The notes under the pieces: generated by a model | Database searches by the model: none | Told to the model about the DNA's origin: nothing | What the model saw: only the letters and a program-made list of their open reading frames with translations | Position numbers and translations under genes: made by a program | Assembly: GCF_026342435.1 (NCBI RefSeq) | Contig: NZ_JAPEMT010000001.1 | Span: forward strand, 1,043,993-1,107,992 | From: Streptomyces sp. NBC_00237 | GTDB taxonomy: Bacteria; Actinomycetota; Actinomycetes; Streptomycetales; Streptomycetaceae | DNA length: 64,000 nucleotides | Direction of reading: 5' to 3' | In this document: in pieces, positions 9,766 to 18,545 of the stretch | How the letters are laid out: the number at the start of each line of letters is the position of its first letter | Numbering within the stretch: position 1 is the stretch's first letter

Positions 9766-12281
9766 CCTCCCCCTCGCTCCGGGCCCGCCCCGGTGCGTCC
9801 CGCTCGGCCCTTCACCGCGCCCAGCACCATGAGCAGCACCAACACCGCCCCGCTCACCGCCGCCCCCTCCGCCAGCCCCGCCTGCCGGTAGGTGCACGAC
9901 ACCCGTGACGCGCCCTCCCCCAGCGGCACACCGATCAGACCCCCGAAGGAGTACGGGGCCCTCCGCTCCGCTCCGTCCGCCGCGCAGCGCCAGCCCGGTA
10001 CCGCCGGGACGGCGAAGACCGCCGTGCCCGTGCTGCGGGGCGGCAGGGAGGCGGTCATGGAGTGGCCCCCGGCGGTGATCCGCCGCGCTCCCTGTTCGCG
10101 CAGCCCCTCCACCGCCCGCCCCAGCGCCCCCGCGTCCAGGCAGCCGACGAGACGTCGGGGGACGGCCTGCGGGCGGGGCAGGACGAAGGTCAGGTCGAGG
10201 CGGCCGTCGGCGGGGACCGTGCCGATCGGGCGCAGGGCGTTGCTCGTCGTCGCGCGTCGGCCTTGCCAGGTGGTGTCCGTGCCGGGGCCGAGCACCCGCC
10301 CGTCGAGCCACGGCGCGTACAGGTAGGCCGTACTGCCGGGGGTGCACCGGGCGGTCAGGGTGGTCCACGCGCCGTACGGGGGCTGCCGGGGGAGGAGCCA
10401 TTCCGTGTCGGTGCGGAACACGTTCAGGCCCGCCGTCCGCGTGAACTCCGGGACCTCGTAGACCCGCGCCCCGAGCGCCGCCTCCTGGCGTTCGAAGACC
10501 GAGGAGCCGGGCCCGGCGGACCGGGGCGCGCCCGGTGGCCGCACCGTCACCAGCGGGGCCGGGGGAGACGTTCGTACGGTGAGGTCCTGGGCGGCGGCCA
10601 GGGGCACGTACGCCCGCGAGCCCATGAGCGCGCGCGCCACCGGGTCGCCGGGGCTCATCACGTGGCGGCCGTGCATGTACCAGCCGCCGCCCAGCGCCTT
10701 CAGCGTGCGTGCCGTGCGCGCGGGGACGTGGCTGCTGTAGTACGAGCCGCCCTGGCCGCCGAGCAGGAGGGGGTCGTTGTTGGCGAACTCGTGCGGGCCG
10801 GGATCGGCGCGGTACGCGGGCCAGCGGTCGGCCTCGCGCAGCTCCTCGCGGAGCGCCAGGCTCCGCGCGTTCAGCGTGGCCTTGGGGCGGTACCAGTCCA
10901 GGGCGTCCCGCAGCTCCGTCACGACCAGGACCGTGCACGTCGACGCGCCGAACACGGCTGCGGCGAGCACCGTCACCGCCACCCGTGACGTGTGCCGGTC
11001 CGGGGTCAGGCCGTGCAGTGCCAGCGCCCCGGCGACGACGAGGGCCCCGGCGGCCAGGGGCCAGGTGGCCGGGCCCACGGCGGCGCGCCCGGCGCACACC
11101 ACGAGCAGGACGCCCACCGAGGCGAGGCCCGCGAGGAGTTCGCGCGGGGCCGGGCGGTGGGAGAGGGCCAGCCAGGCGACCGCCGTGAGGATGCCGCTGA
11201 GGACGAACGCCGCCCGGTACGGGCTGCCGTTGGGCACCGCGAGCCCGTGCCAGGCGAGGAGGGTGGGCTCCCAGACGAAGGACGCGGCGACGGCGAGCGT
11301 CAGGGCGTACCAGCCGATGCGGATCTTCACCGGGATCGCGCGCTGGAAGGGGAAGACCGCGAACAGCAGCAGGCCGAAGAGGCCGATGCCGATGTTCGGC
11401 GCGGGCAGCGCGGCCCGGCCGCCGGGCAGGAGCTGGGCCAGGTAGTCCAGGAGTTCCGGCGGGCCCCGGTAGACGGGGGGCGCGGTGGGCTGGGCGCCCT
11501 TGCTCGATACGTAACTCACCGTCAGGACGGGTGCGGCGAGGGCCGTCGCCGCCGCCAGGGTCAGCGCGGCCCGCGTCAGCACGCGTCCCGGCCGACGCCC
11601 GGCGGGCGGGTCCGTGAGGAGTCGTACGAGGAGGACGAGAGCGCCGCACAGGATCGCCATCGCGGCGGTGTAGAAGTTGCCGGTCCAGGCGAGCGCGACG
11701 AACAGGACGGCCAGGAAGGGGCGGCGGCCGTGCAGGCACCAGTCGGCGGCGATACCCACCAGGGGCAGTGCGACCGGGCCCCACATCCACATGGGGTCCG
11801 CGAAGCCGTCGTGCAGCACCCAGGCGCACAGGCCGTAGCCGACGGACAGGAGCGCGCGCAGGGTGGGGGAGCCGGGGCGGAGTCTGCCCAGGTAGTACGT
11901 CATCGCCGCGCCGGCCGCGCCGAGGGAGAGCAGGGTGACCAGGAAGACGGGGAACTCGACGTGGTCGCGGGGGAAGAGCGCGACCAGGAGGGAGAAGGGG
12001 TTGGTGAGGTAGGTGAGGAAGTCGGGGAGGAAGGGGACGCCGTAGCCGCTGTTCCAGTTGAAGAGCAGGTCGCCGGGGGCGTCGCCGTACAGCAGGTCCC
12101 GGAAGTGGGCGTGGAAGGGGACGAACTGGTTGCCCAGGTCGTTGACCGCCCGCGACCGCGCACCGAAGGGGTACGTGCCGTGCAGGGCTTGGGCCAGGCA
12201 GTACGCGGCCATGGCCAGCCCGGCGGAGAGGGCGGCGGCCCGTGACTCGGTGCGGGGACCGGGGGGAAGAGGGGAACGCAC
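9666..12281 (-). CDS. YfhO-like GT-C membrane glycosyltransferase (module 1)
   Basis: An 871-residue polytopic membrane protein with about a dozen helices in the first 560 residues. The conserved NDLGNQFVPFHAH segment is near residue 47, followed by FNWNSGYGVPFLPDF, typical of YfhO proteins. A large extracytoplasmic C-terminal half follows, then a final helix. In Bacillus subtilis, YfhO uses polyprenyl-phosphate sugar made by CsbB to decorate a wall polymer. Here the gene follows GT2 and GtrA genes in one operon, which supports the same kind of role; sugar and acceptor are unknown. The GTG start abuts the GtrA stop directly. The Arg/Gly-rich tail lies in a terminator-like repeat and may be expendable. 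Confidence 0.85.
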   Translation of the reverse strand: MRSPLPPGPRTESRAAALSAGLAMAAYCLAQALHGTYPFGARSRAVNDLGNQFVPFHAHFRDLLYGDAPGDLLFNWNSGYGVPFLPDFLTYLTNPFSLLVALFPRDHVEFPVFLVTLLSLGAAGAAMTYYLGRLRPGSPTLRALLSVGYGLCAWVLHDGFADPMWMWGPVALPLVGIAADWCLHGRRPFLAVLFVALAWTGNFYTAAMAILCGALVLLVRLLTDPPAGRRPGRVLTRAALTLAAATALAAPVLTVSYVSSKGAQPTAPPVYRGPPELLDYLAQLLPGGRAALPAPNIGIGLFGLLLFAVFPFQRAIPVKIRIGWYALTLAVAASFVWEPTLLAWHGLAVPNGSPYRAAFVLSGILTAVAWLALSHRPAPRELLAGLASVGVLLVVCAGRAAVGPATWPLAAGALVVAGALALHGLTPDRHTSRVAVTVLAAAVFGASTCTVLVVTELRDALDWYRPKATLNARSLALREELREADRWPAYRADPGPHEFANNDPLLLGGQGGSYYSSHVPARTARTLKALGGGWYMHGRHVMSPGDPVARALMGSRAYVPLAAAQDLTVRTSPPAPLVTVRPPGAPRSAGPGSSVFERQEAALGARVYEVPEFTRTAGLNVFRTDTEWLLPRQPPYGAWTTLTARCTPGSTAYLYAPWLDGRVLGPGTDTTWQGRRATTSNALRPIGTVPADGRLDLTFVLPRPQAVPRRLVGCLDAGALGRAVEGLREQGARRITAGGHSMTASLPPRSTGTAVFAVPAVPGWRCAADGAERRAPYSFGGLIGVPLGEGASRVSCTYRQAGLAEGAAVSGAVLVLLMVLGAVKGRAGRTGAGPERGGGVQGRGAVSLCGSAAWAQPAEGGTGVRGRSPRQ

Positions 12282-12680
12282 TCAGACTCCAGTGACGGCC
12301 GCGGGGGCGGAATCCCGGGTGAGCACCCACCGGGAGAGGAGGAAGGTCGCGGGGACGGCGGCGACGGCGGCGAGCAGGGGCGCGACGCGTTCGTTCACGT
12401 GGGCCCATTCGACGAGGGCGTACAGCCCGGCCGACGTGACGAGGAAATTGGTCAGGTTGGTCAGCGGGAAGAGCAGGAACTTCCGCCAGGTGGGTTTGGT
12501 GCGGTAGGTGAAATAGGTGTTGAGGAAGAAGGAGCCGGTCATGCTGAGGGCGAAGGCGACGGCGTAGGCGGGGTAGTACGGCAGCCAGGAGTGCAGGAGG
12601 AGGTAGAAGGCGTAGAAGGTGCCCGTGTTGACGACGCCCGTGATGCCGAATCGCAGTGCTTCGGAGAGGCGGGAATTCAC
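12282..12680 (-). CDS. GtrA family membrane protein (module 1)
   Basis: A 132-residue protein with four predicted membrane helices and the GtrA hallmarks GVVNTGTFYAFYLL near the N terminus and FFLNTYFTYRTKPTWRKFLL in the middle. GtrA-type proteins are thought to flip polyprenyl-phosphate-linked sugars across the membrane (phage GtrA, Listeria GtcA). The GTG start at 12680 overlaps the GT2 stop by 4 bp (GTGA), and the stop directly precedes the YfhO start, so the three are translated together. Its paralogue at 22075-22554 shares long identical stretches around TWRKFLLFPLTNLTNF. Confidence 0.92.
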   Translation of the reverse strand: MNSRLSEALRFGITGVVNTGTFYAFYLLLHSWLPYYPAYAVAFALSMTGSFFLNTYFTYRTKPTWRKFLLFPLTNLTNFLVTSAGLYALVEWAHVNERVAPLLAAVAAVPATFLLSRWVLTRDSAPAAVTGV

Positions 12681-13711
12681 CGCAGACCGGCTCCGCCCAG
12701 TTCCCTGTCGCGCTCTGTCGCCCGGCTGCCTTCCGCTGCCCGGATGTGTTCCTTCACCAGGCTGTGTTCTTCCACCGAGCTGTGTTCTTTCACCGAGCTG
12801 TGTTCTTTCACCAAGAAGTGCGGGCGGCGTTTCGTCTCGTAGTAGATGCGGCCGATGTACTCGCCGATCAGGCCGAGCATGACCATCTGCGCGCCGCCCA
12901 TGCCGACGACGGTGGCCAGGAGCGTGGCGTAGCCGGGGGTGTCGACGCCGAGGACGAGGGCGCTGGCGACGATCCACACCGCGTACAGCGTGGCGAGGGC
13001 GGTGAGGAGGAGACCGAGGTGGAGGGCGAGGCGCAGAGGGCGGTTGTTGAAGGAGATCAGACCGTCGACGCCGTAGTTGACCAGGGCTCCGAAGCGCCAC
13101 TTGGTCTGGCCCGCCTCACGGGCGACGTTGGCGTAGTCGAAGGTGACCGTGTCGAAGCCGATCCAGGAGAAGAGGCCCTTGGAGAACCGGTTCTGTTCGG
13201 GCAGGGACAGGAGCGCGTCGACGGCCCTGCGGGAGAGGAGGCGGAAGTCTCCGACGCCGTCGGCGAGTTCGACGTCCACCCAGTGGTTGACCAGGCGGTA
13301 GTAGGACTTGCTGAGGGCCTTGCGCAGGCGCGTCTCGCCGCTGCGGTCGCGGCGGGCGACCACTTGGTCGTGGCCGAGGCTGTGCAGGTCGAGCATGCGC
13401 GCGATGAGTCCGGGCGGGTGCTGGAGGTCGGCGTCCATGAGGACGACGGCGTCTCCCGTGGCCTCGCCGAGACCGGCCAGTATGGCGGCCTCCTTGCCGA
13501 AATTGCGGCTCAGGGAGGTGTAGCGGATTCTGCCGGGGTGTTTTTCGGCGAGCGTTCGCAACAGGGCGAGGGTGTTGTCCGAACTGCCGTCGTCGACGTA
13601 ACAGATCTCGTAATCGACGGGGAGGGCGTCGAGTGCCGATCTGACGTGTGCGTCGAAGGACTCGATCACGGATTCTTCGTTGAAGCAGGGCGCGACGATC
13701 GAGAGGCGCAC
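12677..13711 (-). CDS. Family 2 glycosyltransferase, CsbB/DPM1/GtrB-like (module 1)
   Basis: A 344-residue inverting GT-A enzyme with two C-terminal membrane helices (about 228-251 and 262-286). Motifs: PCFNEE (8-13), YVDDGSSDNT (38-47), DAD (93-95) in MDADLQHPP, and GVGDFRLLSR. The family moves a sugar from a nucleotide donor to polyprenyl phosphate on the cytoplasmic face. First gene of the GT2-GtrA-YfhO operon. I prefer GTG at 13711 because AAAGGTGGG lies 7 nt upstream; the GTG at 13723 would sit inside that site. Oddity: the C-terminal tail (301-323) is an imperfect six-residue repeat VKEHSS/VEEHSL encoded by 18-bp tandem DNA units at 12743-12811. Confidence 0.92.
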   Translation of the reverse strand: MRLSIVAPCFNEESVIESFDAHVRSALDALPVDYEICYVDDGSSDNTLALLRTLAEKHPGRIRYTSLSRNFGKEAAILAGLGEATGDAVVLMDADLQHPPGLIARMLDLHSLGHDQVVARRDRSGETRLRKALSKSYYRLVNHWVDVELADGVGDFRLLSRRAVDALLSLPEQNRFSKGLFSWIGFDTVTFDYANVAREAGQTKWRFGALVNYGVDGLISFNNRPLRLALHLGLLLTALATLYAVWIVASALVLGVDTPGYATLLATVVGMGGAQMVMLGLIGEYIGRIYYETKRRPHFLVKEHSSVKEHSSVEEHSLVKEHIRAAEGSRATERDRELGGAGLR

Positions 13712-14001
13712 GGACAGGCCCACCTTTGAGTACGTCGAAAGAACGCCGACGGACTTTCCGGGCGGGGAACGAACGGCGGCTGCTGAATCGACCGCATCCT
13801 ATGTGTTTTGTCCTGATATGCCTGGGTGCCGCGCGTGCGGGGGCCGGGGGTACGGGAGTGCCCTGTGGGCACGCGTGTGCGGGGCGTGTGCGCGGGGCGT
13901 TCGCGGGGCCGGGCAACACACCGCCCGCGAGGTCGAGATGATCGGCTTCGCGGGCGGGGGTTCAGGAGGTCCGTTCGATGCCGGACGGCACACGCACCGG
14001 C

Positions 14002-14184
14002 TCAGGGTGCGGGGTCGTCCTTCTGGTCGCCCATTCCGAGGGCGCCTTCCACCTTCTGCTGGGCCTGGTCGACCTTGTCGGAGTACTTGCCGCCGGTCTT
14101 CTCGTTGACCTCTTCCTCGACGGCGTCGGAAATGTCCTTCGCCTTGTCCTGGGCCTGGTCCTTGAACCTGTCGAAGATCCCCAT
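14002..14184 (-). CDS. Small antitoxin-like protein (MT0933/Rv0909 family)
   Basis: A 60-residue, highly charged helical protein rich in Lys, Asp and Gln. It has the family pattern FDRFKDQAQDKAKD near the start and EKTGGKYSDKVDQAQ in the middle. That pattern is the MT0933_antitox Pfam family, named after mycobacterial Rv0909, an antitoxin. The start is well supported by AAGGAG about 8 nt upstream. No partner toxin gene is adjacent: the neighbours are the GT2 operon and a divergent lipoprotein gene. Many actinobacterial members are solitary, so a toxin-antitoxin role is not established; a stress or DNA/RNA-associated role is equally possible. Confidence 0.72.
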   Translation of the reverse strand: MGIFDRFKDQAQDKAKDISDAVEEEVNEKTGGKYSDKVDQAQQKVEGALGMGDQKDDPAP

Positions 14185-14398
14185 GGGCGGGCTCCTTCCG
14201 CAGAAGAGAACGGGACATTTCCGACGCTACGCCGGGGTCGAGGATCGCGCGCGCCGGGGAGCCTCCGGCGCGAAATGTGGAGCAGGCCACATTTCGGTGG
14301 TATGTCGCGGGTCGGCCGGTTCCTTCGGGGCAGGCATTTCTAAGGTGGGGCGTTCGCCGGTGCTGTGGGATGCGAAGAAGTGGTGGGGTGGGGTCGCA

Positions 14399-15148
14399 GT
14401 GATAGCTCGTACGTCCATGAGGGTGGCCAGCAGGACGTGGAAAGCCGTGTCGGCGGCGGGAGTTGGGGCGGCGCTGCTGCTCGGCACCGCCGGATGCGGA
14501 TCGTCGGGAGGATCCTCCGGGGGATCGGGGCAGGGCGGACCCGTGGGGAAGCCCGGATCGGCGCTCGCCGCCGTGGAGCAGCTCCCCGTCAAGGGCCGTG
14601 CGCCGAAGACGGGGTACGAGAGGAAGGCGTTCGGGCGGGCCTGGGCGGACACGGACGCCAACGGGTGCGGGACCCGCGACGACATCCTCAAGCGGGACCT
14701 CAAGGACGTGAAGTTCACCGACGGGGCCAAGCAGTGCAAGGTCGGGTCCGGGGTGCTGGTCGACGACCCCTACACGGGCACCCGGGTCGTCTACAAGCGG
14801 GGCGCGAGCAAGGTCGACATCGACCACCTCGTGGCGCTGTCCGACGCCTGGCAGAAGGGCGCCCAGCAGTGGAGCCGGGGCAAGCGGCTCGCGTTCGCCA
14901 ACGACCCGCTGAACCTGCTGGCCTCCGAGTCCTCCGCGAACCGCAAGAAGGGCGACGGCGACACCGCCACCTGGCTGCCGCAGAACAAGGCGTACCGGTG
15001 CGCGTACGTCGCCTCACAAGTCGCGGTGAAGAAGAAGTACGGCCTGTGGGTGACGTCGGGCGAACGCGACGCGATGAAGTCCGTCCTGACCACCTGCCCC
15101 GAACAACCCCTCCCCACGGGCGGCACCCCCACCGAAGCGCCCCGCTAG
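14399..15148 (+). CDS. Secreted lipoprotein with DUF1524/HNH nuclease-like domain
   Basis: A 249-residue exported protein. The N terminus has a basic stretch, a hydrophobic core and a lipobox-like LGTAGC with Cys33, then a Ser/Gly linker, suggesting a membrane-anchored lipoprotein. The C-terminal domain (about 60-235) carries KVDIDHLVALSDAW (His143) and FANDPLNLLASESSANRKKG, the conserved HNH-type pattern of DUF1524 proteins (related to the GmrSD C-terminal domain). This implies an extracellular nuclease, perhaps for DNA scavenging or defence; that is inferred from the family. GTG 14399 has GGGGTGGGG upstream; ATG 14417 is an alternative. It is a single gene. Confidence 0.85.
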   Translation: MIARTSMRVASRTWKAVSAAGVGAALLLGTAGCGSSGGSSGGSGQGGPVGKPGSALAAVEQLPVKGRAPKTGYERKAFGRAWADTDANGCGTRDDILKRDLKDVKFTDGAKQCKVGSGVLVDDPYTGTRVVYKRGASKVDIDHLVALSDAWQKGAQQWSRGKRLAFANDPLNLLASESSANRKKGDGDTATWLPQNKAYRCAYVASQVAVKKKYGLWVTSGERDAMKSVLTTCPEQPLPTGGTPTEAPR

Positions 15149-15254
15149 GGGCGCGGGGCTGTATCACGGTGCGGCTCCGCCGCGCGGGCGCGACCAGCCA
15201 CGACGTACCCGCACGTACAAACCCACCCACCCGCCGCGCGGCGGGCGCTTGAGG

Positions 15255-15345
15255 TGAAGGGGCGGGGCAGGGGTGCAATCCGCCGAAGGCGGGCCGGGGT
15301 CCGGGGGCGGAGCCCCCGGCAGTAACCCCAGCCCGCCCCCCACCG
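15255..15345. repeat. Composite terminator-like repeat, inverted copy
   Basis: Between two convergent genes. It contains CCGCCGAAGGCGG (hairpin with GAA loop) and CCGGGGGCGGAGCCCCCGG, the reverse of the pair at 9.67-9.71 kb. Just before it, at about 15.16-15.21 kb, is an inverted GCGGCTCCGCCGCGC unit of the other repeat. It probably terminates both convergent transcripts. Confidence 0.6.
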
Positions 15346-15352
15346 GCAGGGA

Positions 15353-16207
15353 TCAGACCTTGAGCTCCCACTGCGACGCGTTGTGGTCGAAGTCCGGCGC
15401 GACCTCCACGGTCAGGTTCTTCGCGTCGGCCGGAACGTCGAAGGCGTACTTCACCGTGGCCTTCTTGCCGGGCAGGATGCTCCCCTGGAACATCGTGCCC
15501 GCGTTCTCGTCGAAGATCTGCTCGGCGTTCGTGCCGTCCTTGCCCGCGCGGGCCGTCGCCAGCACGCCCGAGGCGTCGAACTTCTTCGTCCCGGCGTTGT
15601 GGATGACCACCGTGACCAGGCGGGCCTTGTTTCCCTTGGTGTGACCGGACGCGTACTCGCTGGGCGTGTACTTCACCGGCGCGGACACCGTGATCGTCAG
15701 CTTGTCGTCGTACTGCGCCGACTCACCCGCCGCAAGGGCCTTGTCCTTGGCCTTGCTCTTGCTCTTGTCCTCGCCGCTCGCCGCTTCCTTCTCCGTTCCC
15801 TTCTTCACCGCGTCCTGCCCGGACACGGCCTTGTCGAGCTCCTTGATCCCGTCGTCGACCACCTTGAAGAGCGTCACCGCGCCGACCACCGACAGGATCA
15901 GCGAGACCAGACCCAGGGCCGCGCCGGTCAGCGTCACGCCCTTGTTGGTGGCCTCGCCGCGCTTGACCCGGCCGCTGCCCGTCAGGCCCAGGACCAGGGC
16001 GATCAGGCCGAGGATTCCGGCCAGCCAGAACAGCAGCGGGATCAGCCCGGACAGCGCACCGATGAGACCGAGGATCAGGGCCGTGGTGCCCAGGCCGTTG
16101 CGGGCGGCGCGGGGAGCGCCGTGGCCCCCGTGCCCGCCGTGCTGCTGCGGCGGGTACGGCTCCTGCGGGCCCTGGGGGTACGTCGGCTGGTTCGAGTACT
16201 GAGACAT
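15353..16207 (-). CDS. DUF4190/DUF4352 membrane-anchored protein
   Basis: A 284-residue protein. The N-terminal 37 residues are Gln/Pro/Gly/His-rich and cytoplasmic. Two hydrophobic hairpins follow (about 40-76 and 90-115), the DUF4190 type. A charged linker with SKSKAKDK then leads to a beta-rich extracytoplasmic domain (about 170-280) of DUF4352 type (LVTVVIHNAGTKKFDA). The ATG at 16207 is fixed by GGAGGG 7 nt upstream. DUF4352 domains are immunoglobulin-like and occur in secreted lipoproteins of Gram-positive bacteria; no biochemical role is known. It is divergent from the methyltransferase-like gene, with about 180 bp between them. Confidence 0.8.
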   Translation of the reverse strand: MSQYSNQPTYPQGPQEPYPPQQHGGHGGHGAPRAARNGLGTTALILGLIGALSGLIPLLFWLAGILGLIALVLGLTGSGRVKRGEATNKGVTLTGAALGLVSLILSVVGAVTLFKVVDDGIKELDKAVSGQDAVKKGTEKEAASGEDKSKSKAKDKALAAGESAQYDDKLTITVSAPVKYTPSEYASGHTKGNKARLVTVVIHNAGTKKFDASGVLATARAGKDGTNAEQIFDENAGTMFQGSILPGKKATVKYAFDVPADAKNLTVEVAPDFDHNASQWELKV

Positions 16208-16388
16208 GGGATGCCCTCCGGCAGAGGCCCTCGATGGGGACGGGGTGCGATGGGTCAATGACAACAGAAGCTGTGAACCGAGTCAACACGATTCACGAGA
16301 ATCATTCTGTTCACGCTGTGAAGCGCGATGTGTCGGACCCTGTCGGTATGCTCGGATCACAGCTCATACGCCGAGAGGGGCAAAAGCG

Positions 16389-18524
16389 GTGCCGGACAAC
16401 GCAACAGAGGTGACCGCCGCCGGGATCGCCCGGCTCGCCGGGGTCGGCCGGGCCGCCGTGAGCAACTGGCGGCGCCGCCACCCCGACTTCCCCAAGCCCG
16501 TCGGCGGCACCGAGACCAGCCCCTCCTTCGCGCTCGCCGAGGTCGAGGAGTGGCTCCGCACCCAGGGCAAGCTCGCCGAAGTGCCGCTGCGGGAGCGCGT
16601 GTGGCAGCAGGTGGCCGGGCACCCGGCGGGGGCCGTCACCGCCCTCGTGCACACCGGCTGCGTGCTCCTCCTCGTACGGGACAGGCCGACCGCCTGGTCG
16701 GCCACGTCGGCGGGCTCCGACGCCACGTGCGCCGAACTCCTGCCGACGGCCCTGGCGCAGGTGCTCGACGGGCGGCTCGGCGGCGACTGGCTGCGCGCCG
16801 TGCGCACCCCGGACGCCGCCGAGCTGGCACCCTCCGTACCGCTGCTGCGGGCCGCCGCCGAACTGGCCGGGGAGACCGGGGCCCGGCAGGCGTACGCCTT
16901 CCTGCTCGGCCGCCACCTCGACGCCAACCCGCGCCAGTACACGCTGACCCCGCAGGGCCCCGCCGCCCTCATGGCCGCCCTCGCCGGACACCCCCGCACC
17001 GTCCTCGACCCCGCCTGCGGCACCGCCTCGCTGCTGTGCGCGGTGACGGACGCCGGGAACGGCGACGCGACCCACGGCGCGGACCGGCCCGTCGCCGTGT
17101 ACGCCCAGGACGCCGACCCCGACCTGACCGCCCTCGCCGCCCTCCGCCTCGCCCTGCACACCGACGCCCGCACCACCGAGGTGCGGGCCGTCGCCGCCGA
17201 CTCCCTGCGCGCCGACGCTTACCCCCAGGTCAGCGTGGACGCGGTGGTCAGCCACCCGCCGTTCAACGAGCGCAATTGGGGGCACGACGAGCTGGCCTAC
17301 GACCCCCGCTGGGAGTACGGCTTCCCGGCCCGTACGGAGTCCGAGCTGGCGTGGGTGCAGCACGCCCTGGCCCGCCTGCGGCCCGGCGGCACCGCCGTCC
17401 TGCTGATGCCCCCGGCCGCCGCCTCCCGCCGTTCGGGACGCCGCATCCGGGCCGACCTGCTGCGCCGGGGCGCCCTGCGCGCCGTCGTCGCGCTGCCCGC
17501 GGGGGCGGCCCCGCCGTACGGGGTGCCGCTGCACCTGTGGGTACTGCGCAAGCCGGACGCGGGGCCGGGCGGTGGCGCCGGTGCTGGTGCCGGTGCCGGT
17601 GCCGGTGCCGGTGCGCGGACCGCGCCGGAACTCCTCGTCGTGGACACCGCCGACCTGTCCGAGGCCGGGCGCGACAAGCTCGACTGGGCGGCCCTGCACA
17701 CCGCCGTCCTCACCACCTGGCAGACCTTCGACCGCGACGGCACGGTCGAGGAACGCCCCGGCGTCAGCCGTGCCGTGCCCGTCATCGAGCTCCTCGACGA
17801 CGACGTCGACCTGGCCCCCGCCCGGCACCTGCCGCCCCCGGCCGCCGGCGGCGGTGCGGCCGAGCTGGCGTCCGTACGGGAAAGGCTGGCGGACACGCTG
17901 CGGCTGACGGTGGAGCTCAACCCGCACACCGGCACCGGTGCGTCCGCGCCGCCCGTGCACTGGCCCGTCACCACCGTCGGCGAACTGGCCCGTGCGGGCG
18001 CGCTGGTGCTCCGTACCGGATCGACGGGCGGCGGCGGACCGGACGGCGCACCCGTGCTCACCGAGCAGGACGTACTGTCCGGAAGCGCCGCGTCCGGGAC
18101 CTCTGCGGAGGGCGGCGACGAGGACGCCGTGCGCACCGCGCCCGGCGACGTCGTCGTGCCGGTCCTGGGCGGCGGATCGATCGCCCGCGTCGTCGACGAG
18201 CGCGGCGCGGGGGCCGTCCTGGGGCGCAACCTGCACCTGCTGCGGCCCGACCCGGCGACCGTCGACCCGTGGTTCCTCGCCGGATTCCTGCGCGGCACCG
18301 CCAACAACCGGCAGGCCAGCAGCTACGCCTCCACCGCCGCCCGGCTCGACGTGCGCCGCCTCCAGCTGCCCCGGCTGCCGCTCGCCGACCAGCGGCGCTA
18401 CGGCGAACGCTTCCGCGCGCTGGCCGCGTTCGAGGACGCGCTGCGGGAGGCGGGGCGGCTGGGGGAGCGGCTGGTGCAGGGGCTGTACGACGGGCTGGCG
18501 GACGGGACGGTGCCGCCGGAGTAG
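16389..18524 (+). CDS. N6-adenine methyltransferase-like protein fused to HTH and HsdS-like domains
   Basis: A 711-residue protein. Residues 10-58 form a MerR/excisionase-like helix-turn-helix (GIARLAGVGRAAVSNWRRR). A HsdM-type Rossmann domain follows, with motif I VLDPACGTASL (205-215). Motif IV reads SHPPF at 288-292, where N6-adenine methyltransferases have N/D/S-P-P-F/Y/W, so His289 occupies the catalytic position. The C-terminal 150 residues (VLGRNLHLLRP, RRLQLPRLPLADQRRYGERF) resemble a type I specificity (HsdS) half-site domain. A Gly-Ala repeat from GGTGCC units lies at about 395-410. No restriction subunit is near. GTG 16389 has GAGAGGGG upstream. Likely a DNA-binding pseudo-enzyme or altered modification enzyme; function unproven. 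Confidence 0.82.
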   Translation: MPDNATEVTAAGIARLAGVGRAAVSNWRRRHPDFPKPVGGTETSPSFALAEVEEWLRTQGKLAEVPLRERVWQQVAGHPAGAVTALVHTGCVLLLVRDRPTAWSATSAGSDATCAELLPTALAQVLDGRLGGDWLRAVRTPDAAELAPSVPLLRAAAELAGETGARQAYAFLLGRHLDANPRQYTLTPQGPAALMAALAGHPRTVLDPACGTASLLCAVTDAGNGDATHGADRPVAVYAQDADPDLTALAALRLALHTDARTTEVRAVAADSLRADAYPQVSVDAVVSHPPFNERNWGHDELAYDPRWEYGFPARTESELAWVQHALARLRPGGTAVLLMPPAAASRRSGRRIRADLLRRGALRAVVALPAGAAPPYGVPLHLWVLRKPDAGPGGGAGAGAGAGAGAGARTAPELLVVDTADLSEAGRDKLDWAALHTAVLTTWQTFDRDGTVEERPGVSRAVPVIELLDDDVDLAPARHLPPPAAGGGAAELASVRERLADTLRLTVELNPHTGTGASAPPVHWPVTTVGELARAGALVLRTGSTGGGGPDGAPVLTEQDVLSGSAASGTSAEGGDEDAVRTAPGDVVVPVLGGGSIARVVDERGAGAVLGRNLHLLRPDPATVDPWFLAGFLRGTANNRQASSYASTAARLDVRRLQLPRLPLADQRRYGERFRALAAFEDALREAGRLGERLVQGLYDGLADGTVPPE

Positions 18525-18545
18525 GCGGGGGCCAGGCGGAGGTCC

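Noticed and set aside
5446..12408. A 2320-codon minus-strand ORF across mfd
   Set aside because: It is open only because of G+C bias. The plus strand encodes textbook Mfd, and the product is low-complexity Arg/Pro/His.
16389..18524. A functional type I restriction-modification locus
   Set aside because: No HsdR gene is near, HsdM- and HsdS-like parts are fused, and the catalytic NPPF is changed to HPPF.
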